DNA of 64,000 bases, from contig NZ_AP022870.1 in assembly GCF_011764545.1 (NCBI RefSeq), positions 3,642,001-3,706,000 on the forward strand, given 5' to 3'. Every line of letters begins with the position of its first letter. Positions within the stretch are counted from its first letter, which is position 1. This document shows, one piece after another, positions 9,033 through 17,762 of this stretch. This stretch comes from Phytohabitans flavus. GTDB taxonomy: Bacteria; Actinomycetota; Actinomycetes; Mycobacteriales; Micromonosporaceae. A program made the translations under genes and the position numbers. The notes below the pieces were generated by a model. It did no database searches and was not told where the DNA came from. It saw only the letters and a list, made by a program, of their open reading frames with translations.

Positions 9033-10872
9033 CCGGCGCCCTCGACCCGGCGGCGACGCTGCGCCGGCTCTGCGCGGACGCGGCCAGCCGGATCGGCGAC
9101 CGTGGCCTGCGCGAGCGGCTCCGCGAAATTAGGGAGCAGCTGGGCCAGCCGCTTCAGGTGGCGGTCGCCGGCGCGGTCAGCGGCGGAAAGTCCACATTGG
9201 TCAACGCGCTGCTGGAGCGTTCGGTGGCGCCGGCCGACGCGGGCGAGTGCACGCGGGTCGTCACGTCGTACGAGTACGGCGACGAGGACGGCGAGGTGGC
9301 GATCGAGCTTGTCGACGGCCGGGTCCGCCACAGCCGGCTGGACCCGGACGGGCGGATGCCGGCGCGGCTCGGCGTACCTGTCGAGCGGGTCGCCAGGATC
9401 CGGGTGACGCTGCGCTGCCCCGCGCTGCGGCGGCTGACCGTCGTCGACACCCCGGCGTCAACACGGTGACGGTCGCCAACGAGGAGGCCGCCCGCCGCAT
9501 GCTCTTCGGCACCGGCGCGGGCGACCACGCGCAGGCGCTGGTGTACGTCCTGCGGTACGTCCAGCGCTTCGACGCCAGCACGCTGGCCGACTTCCGTACC
9601 CTCTCCGCCGCCTGCGGGATGACCGGGGTGAACACGCTGGCGGTGCTGAGCCAGGTCGACCGCCGCGGCGACGAGGAGGACCCGTGGCCGTCGGCTCGGC
9701 GGCTCGCCGCGCGGGCGTACGAGCAGCTGCGCACATCCGTGTTCGACGTGGTGCCGGTGGTGGGCCTGCTGGCCGAGGCGGCCCGGGCGGAGGTCCTCGG
9801 CGCGGCGGAGCTGGACGGCCTGCGCGCCCTCGCCGCGCTCGACGAGTGGGACCTCGACGACCTGCTGCTGGACGTCGAGCAGTTCGCGACCGCGCCGGAC
9901 TACCCCGTACCGGTGCGGGTCCGGCGAAGCCTTGTCGCGCGGCTGCACAGGTACGGCATCCGGGTGGCGACGTCGGCGCTCCGCGAGCGTGACCTCGACC
10001 TCGACGGGCTGCGCGGCGTCCTGCTGGCGGCATCGGGCTTCGCCGGGCGGGACGGGGCGGGCAGCGTCGCCTCCGGCATCTCCCACTTCACCCACCGGGC
10101 CGAGCAGCTCAAGGCGCTGGCGGCCATCAACCGGCTACGCGGCCTCGTCCGCGCTCCGGCGAGCGAGGCGGACCGGCCGGTGCTGGCCGCGCTCGCCGCG
10201 ACCCTCGACGACGGGCAGCCGATCAGCGGCAGCCTCGCCGGGCTCCGGGTGGTCGCGGCCGTCGACGCGGTCGGGCGCGGTCAGCTCACATTGGACGAAC
10301 AGATGCTCGGCGAGCTGCTGCGCCTGGCCCGCAACGACGATCCCGCGGCCCAACTCGGCCTCGAGCCCGGTGCGCCGGCCGGGGCCGCCGCCGCTGCCGC
10401 CGGGGAGGCGACGATCCGGTGGCGCCAGCTGGCGGTCACCGCCGGCACCGCCGTGGCCGGGCAGCGGGCACGGGACGTGCTGGGCGTCTTCGAGGGCCTG
10501 GCGACCGGCCGCCCCGCGAGCACAGTGCCAGCGGCGCGGACGCCGGCGGTCAAGCCGCGGTCGGCGCTGCCCGTCACCGGCGACGTACGGCGGCTGCTCG
10601 ACTCGCCCGTGGTGCCCGCCGCCGACCAGGTCGCGTTGCGAGCCCTGCTGACCGGGGTCGACCTGGCCGGCCAGGTCGGCGCCCCGCCCGATGCCGAGCC
10701 CGGCGCGGTGGCGCGGGCCGCCGCGGCGCACGTCGCCCGGTTCCGCGCCCTGCTGCACCGCCCGCTGCCGGCGGCCGACCGCCGCGCGGTGACCGCGGTG
10801 TGTGACGTGTACGAGGCGATCTGGTCCGCCGCAGACTCCTGGGAGGAAACCGCCGATGTCCACCGCGGTTGA
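9029..10872 (+). pseudogene. Dynamin-like GTPase, IniC/IniA-type, with one apparent single-base frameshift
   Basis: Start GTG 9029 overlaps the previous stop and has GGAG seven bases upstream. The P-loop GAVSGGKS (about residues 48-55) and the switch motif VVDTP (about 137-141) are in the first frame. Directly after DTP the frame closes (PASTR, stop), while the next frame continues the expected sequence GVNTVTVANEEAARRMLFG and runs to 10872. Restoring one G near 9452-9456 gives DTPG and a 614-residue protein. The distal part has a GTPase-like NTLAVLSQVD segment and a long Ala/Leu/Arg helical region. The family forms GTP-driven oligomers that bend or fuse membranes. The lesion falls inside the G3 motif but both halves keep normal coding character, so a consensus error is more likely than gene death. 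The 3' end overlaps the second dynamin gene by 17 bases. Confidence 0.75.
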
Positions 10873-12736
10873 GGCACCGTCGATCGTGCAGCGCGTGCTC
10901 GGCCACGCCAACGACGTGCACGCGCTCGCCAAGCGGTACGGGCGGGACGACCTCGCCGCCGTACTCGCCGCCGAGGCCGGGCGGTGGACCGAGGCGACCG
11001 CCACGATCGTCGTCGCCGGCGCGCAGAAGCGGGGCAAGAGCCGGCTCGTCAACGCCGTCGTGGAGCGGCCCGACCTGGTACCGGTCGATGTGGACATCGC
11101 CACCCACACGTACCTGTCGATGCGGCGCGGGCCGTCGCTGACCGCCACGGTCCAGCGGCGCGAGGGCGGCGAGGTGGTGTCGCTGCCGGTCGAGCCGGAC
11201 GAGATCGCCGACTACGCGTCCGCGGCGGGCGACCCGACCCGCATGCGCGACGTCGTGGGCGTCGAGATCACAGTGGACCATCCGGTGCTCGACGGCGTAC
11301 GGCTCGTCGACACCCCTGGCGTGGACAGCCTCACCCTGGGGCACCGGCACACCACCGTCGCCATGCTCCGCGAGGCGGACGCGCTGCTGTTCGTGCTGAG
11401 CGCGCAGGACCAGCCGGTGCTCCGCCACGAGCTGGAGTTCCTGGCCGAGGCGGCGCAGGGCATCCGGGCCATCGCCTTCGTACTGACCAAAGTGGAGGAC
11501 TCCTCCTCGTGGCAGGGGCTGCTGGAGGAGAACAAGCGCCGGCTCGCCGCGTTCGCCGCCGGCCTGCCCGACGGGGCCGGCGAGCGGCTGCTCAACGCGC
11601 CGTGGATACCGGTCAGCGCGAAGCTCGCCGACGCGTCCTCGGCGCGGCGGGCGGCCGGGGCGACCGCACGGGCCGACGAGCTGTGGACCCGCAGCGGCAT
11701 GGAAAGGCTCGTCGGGTACCTCCGCGCGTGCGCCGCCGGGCGGGAGCTCGCGCGGTGCGGCCGGGTGCTGTCCGGCACCGTCTCGGTCCTGCGCGCGCTC
11801 GCGGTGGCGCAGGAGGACCGGCGGGCGGCCGCGAGCCAGGACGCCGAGACGGTCAAGGCCAAGCTCGCCGAGGTCGAGGCCACCCTCCAGGAGGTGTCGC
11901 AACGGGCGCGCGAACGGCACCGCCTCGCGGTCGACAACCAGTTCCTCGGCCGGGAGGTCGCCACCCTGGTGCGCCAGCGGCTGGACGAGGCGCGCCGCCC
12001 GTACGACGCGGCGGTCGCCGAGCTCACCACACCCACCAAAGTGGACCGTTTCCTCGCCGAGCTGCCCGACAGCGTGGAACGCTCGCTGGAGGCGGTGTGG
12101 TCGACGCTCACCGCCGAGGTCCAGGACCGGGTGACGGCGGTGCTGACCGACTTCCTCGCCGCCATGGGGCTCGACCCGATCGACATCGACCTGGCCAAGC
12201 TTCAGATGCCGCCGGCGGTACGGGCCCGGCTCGACCTCGGCACGGCGCCCACGAACGCGCGGTTCGACATGCTGCGCGAAGGCGTGCCAGGCCTCGCGAT
12301 CGCGGCCAGCCTCACCAGCCTGCTGCTGCCATTGACCGGGCCGTTCGCGTTCGTGGTCGGTCCCGCCGTGGCACTCGGCGTCACCCACCGCCGGCACCAG
12401 TGGGAACGGGCCGGGCGCAGCCAGAACGGCGTGCGGCGGGCGCTGGCCGAGGCGTTCGCCGGTGGTGGTGCCGAGATGACGATGACGCTGGAGCGGGCCA
12501 TCGCCCGGTGGCGCGGCGAGGCGGAGCAGGCGGTCGACGCCGCGCTCGCCGCGCAGCGCCGCGAGCAGGAGCGCCGCCGCACCGAGCTCGTCGCCCTCTC
12601 GGCTCGGGACGAGGCCGCGCGGAAGGAGGCGGTGCGGGTCGCGGGCGAACGGCTGGCCGCGCTCGCCCGGCACACCGCGCGCGCCGAGGCGCTCTCCACC
12701 GAGGTCGGCGCGGAGGTCGACCGGCTGGCGGGCTGA
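10856..12736 (+). CDS. Dynamin-like GTPase (IniA-like)
   Basis: 626 residues from ATG 10856, placed by GGGAGG 9 bases upstream; IniA-type proteins are of similar length. G1 is GAQKRGKS (55-62), G3 is DTPG (152-155) and G4 is TKVE (211-214). Residues about 300-450 are helical, Glu/Arg-rich stalk-like sequence. Residues about 478-510 hold a paired hydrophobic patch (LAIAASLTSLLLPL, GPFAFVVGPAVALGV), the expected lipid-inserting paddle, and a second coiled stretch ends the protein. In mycobacteria the paired dynamins IniA/IniC are membrane-fission GTPases induced by cell-wall stress. Here the two GTPases overlap and are probably partners, and the Hsp70 gene converges on this one with an 8-base gap. 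Confidence 0.88.
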   Translation: MSTAVEAPSIVQRVLGHANDVHALAKRYGRDDLAAVLAAEAGRWTEATATIVVAGAQKRGKSRLVNAVVERPDLVPVDVDIATHTYLSMRRGPSLTATVQRREGGEVVSLPVEPDEIADYASAAGDPTRMRDVVGVEITVDHPVLDGVRLVDTPGVDSLTLGHRHTTVAMLREADALLFVLSAQDQPVLRHELEFLAEAAQGIRAIAFVLTKVEDSSSWQGLLEENKRRLAAFAAGLPDGAGERLLNAPWIPVSAKLADASSARRAAGATARADELWTRSGMERLVGYLRACAAGRELARCGRVLSGTVSVLRALAVAQEDRRAAASQDAETVKAKLAEVEATLQEVSQRARERHRLAVDNQFLGREVATLVRQRLDEARRPYDAAVAELTTPTKVDRFLAELPDSVERSLEAVWSTLTAEVQDRVTAVLTDFLAAMGLDPIDIDLAKLQMPPAVRARLDLGTAPTNARFDMLREGVPGLAIAASLTSLLLPLTGPFAFVVGPAVALGVTHRRHQWERAGRSQNGVRRALAEAFAGGGAEMTMTLERAIARWRGEAEQAVDAALAAQRREQERRRTELVALSARDEAARKEAVRVAGERLAALARHTARAEALSTEVGAEVDRLAG

Positions 12737-12744
12737 GCCCGGAC

Positions 12745-15162
12745 TCAGACCGGGAGGTGCACCAGCCGGGTGGCCTGCTGCCGGCCCTCGCCCGGCCGGG
12801 TCTCGAGCGCGTGCAGGCACAGCAGCCCCGACGGGATCCTCGCCACCGGCTCCAGCCAACCCGGCGCGGAGCGCAGCTCGCGGGTGCCGTCCGGGGTGAC
12901 GTGCAGGATCCGGGTCCGCCCGTTCTCGCCGGACACCGCGACCCAGAGCGTGTCACCGTCGACGACGACGCAGGGCCGCTCGTTCACGTACGTCGACGTG
13001 AGGTGCCCGAGCAGCACTGTGCGCGGCTCGTGGAGCAGCGGCCGCAGCGCACCGTTCTCCAGGACGGCGATCCACACGCCTCGGGAGGGCACGACCTGCT
13101 CGACGCCGATCGCGTAGATCCGCTGCCCGGCCGCGAACCAGCGCATCGCGCCGGCGCGGGGCCGGGCGGTGAGCAGCTCGCCGTTGCCCTCCAGCGCGCC
13201 GACCTCCAGCCCGGTGGCCGTGGCGACGTACCACCGTCCGGCGTGGTGCACGGCCTGGTAAAGCCAGTTGGACTCGCGGCGGTTCGAGTGGCGCACGTCC
13301 GAGCCGGGCCGGACGGTACAGATCACCTGCCACGGCCGTACGTTCTGGTGCCGGCCACTGCCGCTGAGGCCGCCGGGCCGGCTGCTCGACGCGCCGAGCG
13401 GGGCCTTGCTGCTGTACTGCCCCAGCACCACCACGCAGCCCTCCTTGCCGACCGACATCATCGGCATGGACCCGGTCGGGCTGTCCTGGTCGAGCAGGCG
13501 GCGCACGGCGTTGTTCTCGTTGACGTACCAGTGGGCCGAGTCGCCCAGCGACACCGGAGGCGCATCCTGCGCGAACACGCTCGTCAGGTTGGTCTCGATG
13601 ACCGACAGCGCGCCGGTCTCGCCCCACGGCAGCCCCATGTTGTTGCCGACCGGGGCTGGCTGGCGCGGTGTGACGAACGCCCAGCCGGTCGGGCCGTCGG
13701 CGACCAGCACCGGCGGGCGCCCGCTGATGACCGGCCGGGTCGAGCGGATGACCAGCTCCGGGCTCAGCGTGTGCAGGTAGGTGGTGGGGCCGGCGCGGTC
13801 GGCGACCAGCAGCCCGTCGGGCGAGACCGCCCAGCGGAGCACCATGGTCAGCATCAGCTGCCGGTCCGGCACGCCGCGCTCGGGGTCGATGCGCTGGAGC
13901 GTGCTTCCCTCGCCGGGGCGGGCCGCGCACCAGGCGTAGACCTCGCCGCCGGCGCCGCGGGCCTCCAGCACACCCTCCAGCCGCACGTCGAGGCGGTCGG
14001 GGTCGGGTAGCGGCGGCACGGCGGGGGCCTTGGCGACGAAGCCGGTATCGCCGCCGCTCGGGCCCGCTTTCGCGGTGGCGGCCGGCGGGGCGTGGGTGGC
14101 GGCCAGCCGGGCCGCGCCGAGTGCGACCACGATCTTCGGGTCGCCCCACGTGCGGACGAGGTCGCCGTGGCGGGCGCGCAACGTCTGCTGTACCAGCGGG
14201 ATGCGGCTCGCGCCGCCGGTGAGGAAGATGCCGGTCAGCCCGGAGCCCATGCCGTTGGCCTGCCGGATCGTCTCGTCGAGCGTGTCGGCCGTACGCAGGA
14301 CGTCGTTGCCGATCAGGTTTTCGAACTCGGCGCGGCTGATCTCGACGTCGACGTCGGCGCCCGACACGTACTGGCTTGCCGTGTCGTACTCCGAGAGGGT
14401 CTCCTTGGCGGCCCGGGCCTCGGTGAGCAGGTCGGCCGCCGCGGCCAGCCAGCGCCGCTCCGGGTTGCTGGTCACCTGCGCCCACCACTCGGGTACCCGC
14501 TCGGCGAGCTGGGCGCCGAAGTGCGCGTACACCCGCTCGTCGAACGCCTCTCCCCCGATCTCGTCGTCGCCACCGGGACGCCCGACGACCGTGAACAGCT
14601 CGCCCTCGGACGCCAGCACCGCGCTGTCGAACGTGCCGCCGCCGAGGTCGTAGACGGCGACCCGGCCGTCCCGGCCAAGGCTGTGGCTCCCGGCGTAGTG
14701 GACGGCGGCCGCGACCGGCTCGGTGACCAGCCGCACCTCCGCGCGCGGCACGACCATCTCGGCGGCCGCGCGCAGGATGGCCTGCCGCTGCTCGTCCCAG
14801 GCGACCGGGTGGGTCAGCACGACCGAGGCGGGGTAGGCGCCGTCGAAGCGGGCGCGCCCCTCGGCGACGAAGAGCTCGAGCAGCGCGGCCATCGCCTCCC
14901 GCGCCTCGACCGGTGTGCCGCCGAGCAGCATCGGGCCACGACCGACGTACCGCTTCGGGTTTCGCTCGGCCCGCTCCGGTGAGCGGCCGGTCAACCGCTG
15001 CGCCAGACCGCCGGCGACCAGGCGGCCGCTGTCGTCGAGGAGCACTGTGGACGGTATCCGCCGCTCGCGGCCCACCTCGAGCACCTCGACGCCGTCGCCG
15101 ACCGCGAAAGCGGCGGCGGAAAAGCTGGTACCGAGGTCGGCTCCGAGGCTCCAGTCCGGCAT
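12745..15162 (-). CDS. Hsp70-family ATPase with a C-terminal propeller-like domain
   Basis: 805 residues. The actin-type ATPase fold covers about 1-360: phosphate-1 loop GADLGTSFS (7-15), phosphate-2 AVYDLGGGTFDS (169-180) and adenosine motif GIFLTGGASRIPL (311-323). The beta-sheet substrate domain and helical lid of DnaK are absent. Residues 360-400 are a Pro/Ala linker and 405-805 contain repeated WXVSPDG / WYVATATGLEVG / LWVAVSG-type strands, like a WD/YVTN propeller. Such chimeras exist in actinobacterial Hsp70-family proteins; their clients are unknown. A TAGCAT box lies eight bases before the ATG, so the mRNA may be leaderless. The GrpE-like protein at 7112-8011 is the likely exchange factor. 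Together with the dynamins it suggests an ATP-driven membrane-maintenance machine. Confidence 0.85.
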   Translation of the reverse strand: MPDWSLGADLGTSFSAAAFAVGDGVEVLEVGRERRIPSTVLLDDSGRLVAGGLAQRLTGRSPERAERNPKRYVGRGPMLLGGTPVEAREAMAALLELFVAEGRARFDGAYPASVVLTHPVAWDEQRQAILRAAAEMVVPRAEVRLVTEPVAAAVHYAGSHSLGRDGRVAVYDLGGGTFDSAVLASEGELFTVVGRPGGDDEIGGEAFDERVYAHFGAQLAERVPEWWAQVTSNPERRWLAAAADLLTEARAAKETLSEYDTASQYVSGADVDVEISRAEFENLIGNDVLRTADTLDETIRQANGMGSGLTGIFLTGGASRIPLVQQTLRARHGDLVRTWGDPKIVVALGAARLAATHAPPAATAKAGPSGGDTGFVAKAPAVPPLPDPDRLDVRLEGVLEARGAGGEVYAWCAARPGEGSTLQRIDPERGVPDRQLMLTMVLRWAVSPDGLLVADRAGPTTYLHTLSPELVIRSTRPVISGRPPVLVADGPTGWAFVTPRQPAPVGNNMGLPWGETGALSVIETNLTSVFAQDAPPVSLGDSAHWYVNENNAVRRLLDQDSPTGSMPMMSVGKEGCVVVLGQYSSKAPLGASSSRPGGLSGSGRHQNVRPWQVICTVRPGSDVRHSNRRESNWLYQAVHHAGRWYVATATGLEVGALEGNGELLTARPRAGAMRWFAAGQRIYAIGVEQVVPSRGVWIAVLENGALRPLLHEPRTVLLGHLTSTYVNERPCVVVDGDTLWVAVSGENGRTRILHVTPDGTRELRSAPGWLEPVARIPSGLLCLHALETRPGEGRQQATRLVHLPV

Positions 15163-15446
15163 GGAACCCGATGCTACGGGCGCGACATCCGGTACAGATC
15201 ACGCTAAGGGCGGAGAGCGGTCGGCCGAACGAACAGAGTGGCGTACCGGTTCCGGACCGTCACGGATGACGCCAGGGCAACGGAAAGCCATGGTCACTGT
15301 CGTTATTGCGACAACATCGTGTGAGTGTCCACCGTGGACGGTATGACGGCCCGCCGCACTCCGGTACCATCAGGAAGGTTTCCTTTCTATTTCAGTTCTT
15401 CGCCGGTCAAATCCCGCTGATGTCGTCGGAGCAGGGAGGCTGCCCA

Positions 15447-16796
15447 GTGATCACGGTCGCTGATCAGGTTGTCGTGGGGTTCAGCGGGGACGGCGCCGGT
15501 GCCGGCGAGCTGTCCTGGGGGCAGATGGACATCTGGCAGGCGATGGTCCGCCAGAAGTCCTGGTTGCCCAATGGCGTGTGGATCCCGCTGCCGGCCGGTA
15601 CCACGGTCGAGGAGCTCGCGGACCGCCTGCGGTACGTGATGAGCCGGTACCCCGCCGCCCGGACGCGGCTCGCGTTCGAGCCGGACGGTGCTCCGAGGCA
15701 GGTGGTGGCCGCCTCGGGCGAGATCGCGCTGGAGGTGGTCGACGCCGGCGACGCCGATCCGGAGCAGGTCGCCGACGAGCTGCGCTTGAGGTACCAGCAC
15801 GCCCCGTACGACTTCACCGCCGACTGGCCGATCCGGATGGGCGCCGTCCGCACGCACGACGTGCTCACCCACCTCGTCATGGTGATGTGCCACCTGGTGG
15901 CGGACGGCTTGGGCGCCCGGGTGCTCTTCGATGAGCTCGACGTGCGGTCGACGGCGGCGGTGCCCGCCGCGCAGCCGCTGGAGCAGGCACGCTGGCAGTC
16001 CTCACCGGCCGGCCAGCGGCAGAATACGTCGGCGCTGCGGCACTGGGAGGGCGTTCTGCGCACGATGCCGCTACGCCAGTTCCCCGAGTCGAGAGACAGG
16101 CGCCAGCCACGGCACTGGCGCGGCGAGTTCGTCTCGTACGCGCTGGGTCCCGCGCTCGACGCGGTCCGCGCCCGCACCGGGGCCGCCGCGGCACCGGCGC
16201 TGCTGGGCCTATTCGCGGTCGCGCTGGCCAGGGTCACCGGCATCAACCCGGTGGCAGTGCGGCCGATGGTGCACAACCGGTTCCGGCCGGGGCTGGACCG
16301 GGTGGTGTGCATGCTCGCGCAGTACGGCGTGTGCCTGCTCGACGTCGCGGGCATCTCGCTCGCCGAGGCGGTCGACCGGGCCCAGCGGACATCCCTGACC
16401 AGCTACAAGAACGCGTACTACAACCCGGTGGAGCTGGACGACCTGGTGCGCCGGGTGGTGGCGGAGCGCGGCGGCGAGCTGGAGCTGCCCTGCTACTTCA
16501 ACGACCGCACGATGCTCGCGCAGCCGGACGCGTCGGCACCGGCACCGGCGGTGCCACAGTTGCGAGACGCGGTGGCGCGCGGCACGTTCCGCTGGACGAC
16601 CCGCCAGGACATACCCTTCGAGCCACTGATCGTCCACGTGGACGACGTCCCCGGTGCGATACAGGCGACGATGTTCATGGACACCCACGTGATCTCGCCC
16701 GCGGACGGCGAGGCACTGCTACGCGGCTGGGAGGCGGCAGCGGTCCAGGCCGCACTGGACCCAGCCGCACCCACGGCGCCACCACCGACCGCCTGA
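15447..16796 (+). CDS. Standalone condensation-domain protein
   Basis: 449 residues from GTG 15447, chosen because AGGGAGG is seven bases upstream; an ATG at 15420 has no such site. The body matches the NRPS condensation/acyltransferase superfamily. It has LSWGQMDIWQAM near the N-terminus, the catalytic CHLVADG (H-x-x-x-D-G, first His of HHxxxDG replaced by Cys) near residue 150, and later FNDRTM and a DTHVISPADGEALLRGWE tail. It has one domain only, with no adenylation or carrier domain nearby, so it is not part of an assembly line here. Possible roles are acyl or peptidyl transfer to a free acceptor or an inactive relative. It is divergent from the Hsp70 gene; the 284-base gap holds no other gene. 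Confidence 0.75.
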   Translation: MITVADQVVVGFSGDGAGAGELSWGQMDIWQAMVRQKSWLPNGVWIPLPAGTTVEELADRLRYVMSRYPAARTRLAFEPDGAPRQVVAASGEIALEVVDAGDADPEQVADELRLRYQHAPYDFTADWPIRMGAVRTHDVLTHLVMVMCHLVADGLGARVLFDELDVRSTAAVPAAQPLEQARWQSSPAGQRQNTSALRHWEGVLRTMPLRQFPESRDRRQPRHWRGEFVSYALGPALDAVRARTGAAAAPALLGLFAVALARVTGINPVAVRPMVHNRFRPGLDRVVCMLAQYGVCLLDVAGISLAEAVDRAQRTSLTSYKNAYYNPVELDDLVRRVVAERGGELELPCYFNDRTMLAQPDASAPAPAVPQLRDAVARGTFRWTTRQDIPFEPLIVHVDDVPGAIQATMFMDTHVISPADGEALLRGWEAAAVQAALDPAAPTAPPPTA

Positions 16797-16812
16797 CCCC
16801 CCACCCAGGCCC

Positions 16813-17220
16813 TTCGGAGTCAGCGCGGCCTCGGTGTCTTGTCGCGGATAAAGATCCAAATCCAAGGAGATTGAGCTACCGCGATGTCCGCGGTGGTCCA
16901 GACCGTCGCTCCCGCGGCCTCACCCTCCGCAGTTGGCAAAGCTCACCCCCCGGAGGTCGTGGTCGGCCGACCACGACCTCCGCCGCCCGGTCCGCGCACC
17001 CACCTCTACCCTCGTCCGACAGGCCGAGGGCGAGGTCGCGGACCTCGGCCTGCGCCAGCTCTTCCTGACCGGCGGCCGCATCCAGGTGTCGATCTGGAAG
17101 AGGAACCCCTGGGGGTCGGGCTTGGACCGCGGACCTGGCAACGGAAGTCGGCGATCTCGGCGTACGGTCCGCGACTGACACGGACCGGGAATACCCAACT
17201 CAAGGTCGGGATCAGTCGAG
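16813..17220 (+). repeat. Dispersed intergenic repeat, copy A
   Basis: Starts just after the condensation gene. It contains GTCGCGGATAAAGATCC (16841), the core GAGCTACCGCGATG (from 16873), GCTCCCGCGGCCTCACCCTC, a 32-bp palindrome, and the distal motif CTTGGACCGCGGACCTGGCA (near 17120). All are shared with other copies at 17.7, 40.0, 41.8, 44.7 and 54.4 kb. Short open frames inside are Arg/Pro-rich by-products of the repeat. Confidence 0.85.
16951..16982. repeat. Perfect 32-bp palindrome inside repeat copy A
   Basis: CGGAGGTCGTGGTCGG followed directly by its reverse complement, centred on GGCC. A 26-bp version sits at 39955-39980 in copy C and a one-mismatch version at 17657-17680 in copy D, so the dyad is a conserved part of the element. 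Confidence 0.85.
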
Positions 17221-17340
17221 GGCCGGAGGCCCGAGATTCGCGTTGACGGGGATCGACCCTCCGCGCAAGGACGGCCGATCAAGGCCGATGACCGTCGATT
17301 TCCTTGATCGACGTAAGCAAAAAAGTGTCGCGCTGCGATT

Positions 17341-17380
17341 GTGGCGAGAAATTACCCCTGGAGGGGCAATTTCTCGCCAC
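17341..17380. repeat. 40-base hairpin with CCCCTGGAGGGG centre
   Basis: Arms GTGGCGAGAAATT and AATTTCTCGCCAC pair perfectly, followed after one mismatch by CCCC/GGGG around a TGGA loop. It is A+T-richer than its surroundings and in a non-coding stretch of about 960 bases (16797-17762). The loop region is shared with the hairpin at 17480. Confidence 0.8.
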
Positions 17381-17479
17381 GGACGACCAGAGCACCCACC
17401 GATCAAGGCCACCTGCGTCCACCATTGTGAGATCTTTCAGGGTCGGGGTCACATTCGATTTTTGAGACGCGACGGATCT

Positions 17480-17517
17480 TGGTATCCAACTGCCCCTCCA
17501 GGGGCAAATAGATACCA
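17480..17517. repeat. Second hairpin with TGCCCCTCCAGGGGCA centre
   Basis: Outer stem TGGTATC/GATACCA, a symmetric four-base internal loop, and inner stem TGCCCC/GGGGCA around TCCA. The centre equals the reverse complement of the hairpin at 17341, so the two are related. Flanking inverted words TTGATCGACG (near 17303) and CGTCGATCAA (near 17547) enclose both. Function unknown. Confidence 0.7.
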
Positions 17518-17654
17518 CGATCTGCCAGACGGCGGCCCGTCGTAGCGTCGATCAAAGCAAATCGAGCGCCCTTTGGGCGCGTGCCTGCCTTTGGACAGAC
17601 CCCGCGCCCACCGCCGAGCCAGGTCAAGGCTGGCCGGAACGCGGACCGGCAGTG

Positions 17655-17762
17655 TAGGTCGCGGTCGGCCGACCACGACCCGGGGGTCAGCTTGCCCAAC
17701 AGCGAAGGGTGAGGCCGCGGGAGCGACGGTCCGGACCACCGCGGACATCGCGGTAGCTCAAA
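17655..17762 (-). repeat. Dispersed intergenic repeat, copy D (inverted to copy A)
   Basis: Reverse-oriented core (17695-17761) ending immediately at the lacI stop codon, plus the GGCC-centred dyad at 17657-17680. With copy A it forms a large inverted pair around the hairpin island. Confidence 0.85.

Noticed and set aside
10984..14010. About 1000-codon plus-strand frame across the second dynamin and the Hsp70
   Set aside because: It spans a gene boundary in a shifted frame and is Arg-rich without domains; both true genes have full motif sets.
16876..17748. Several Arg/Pro-rich frames of 65-120 codons in the repeat island
   Set aside because: The same peptides recur wherever the repeat occurs and in both orientations, so they reflect DNA repeats, not genes.
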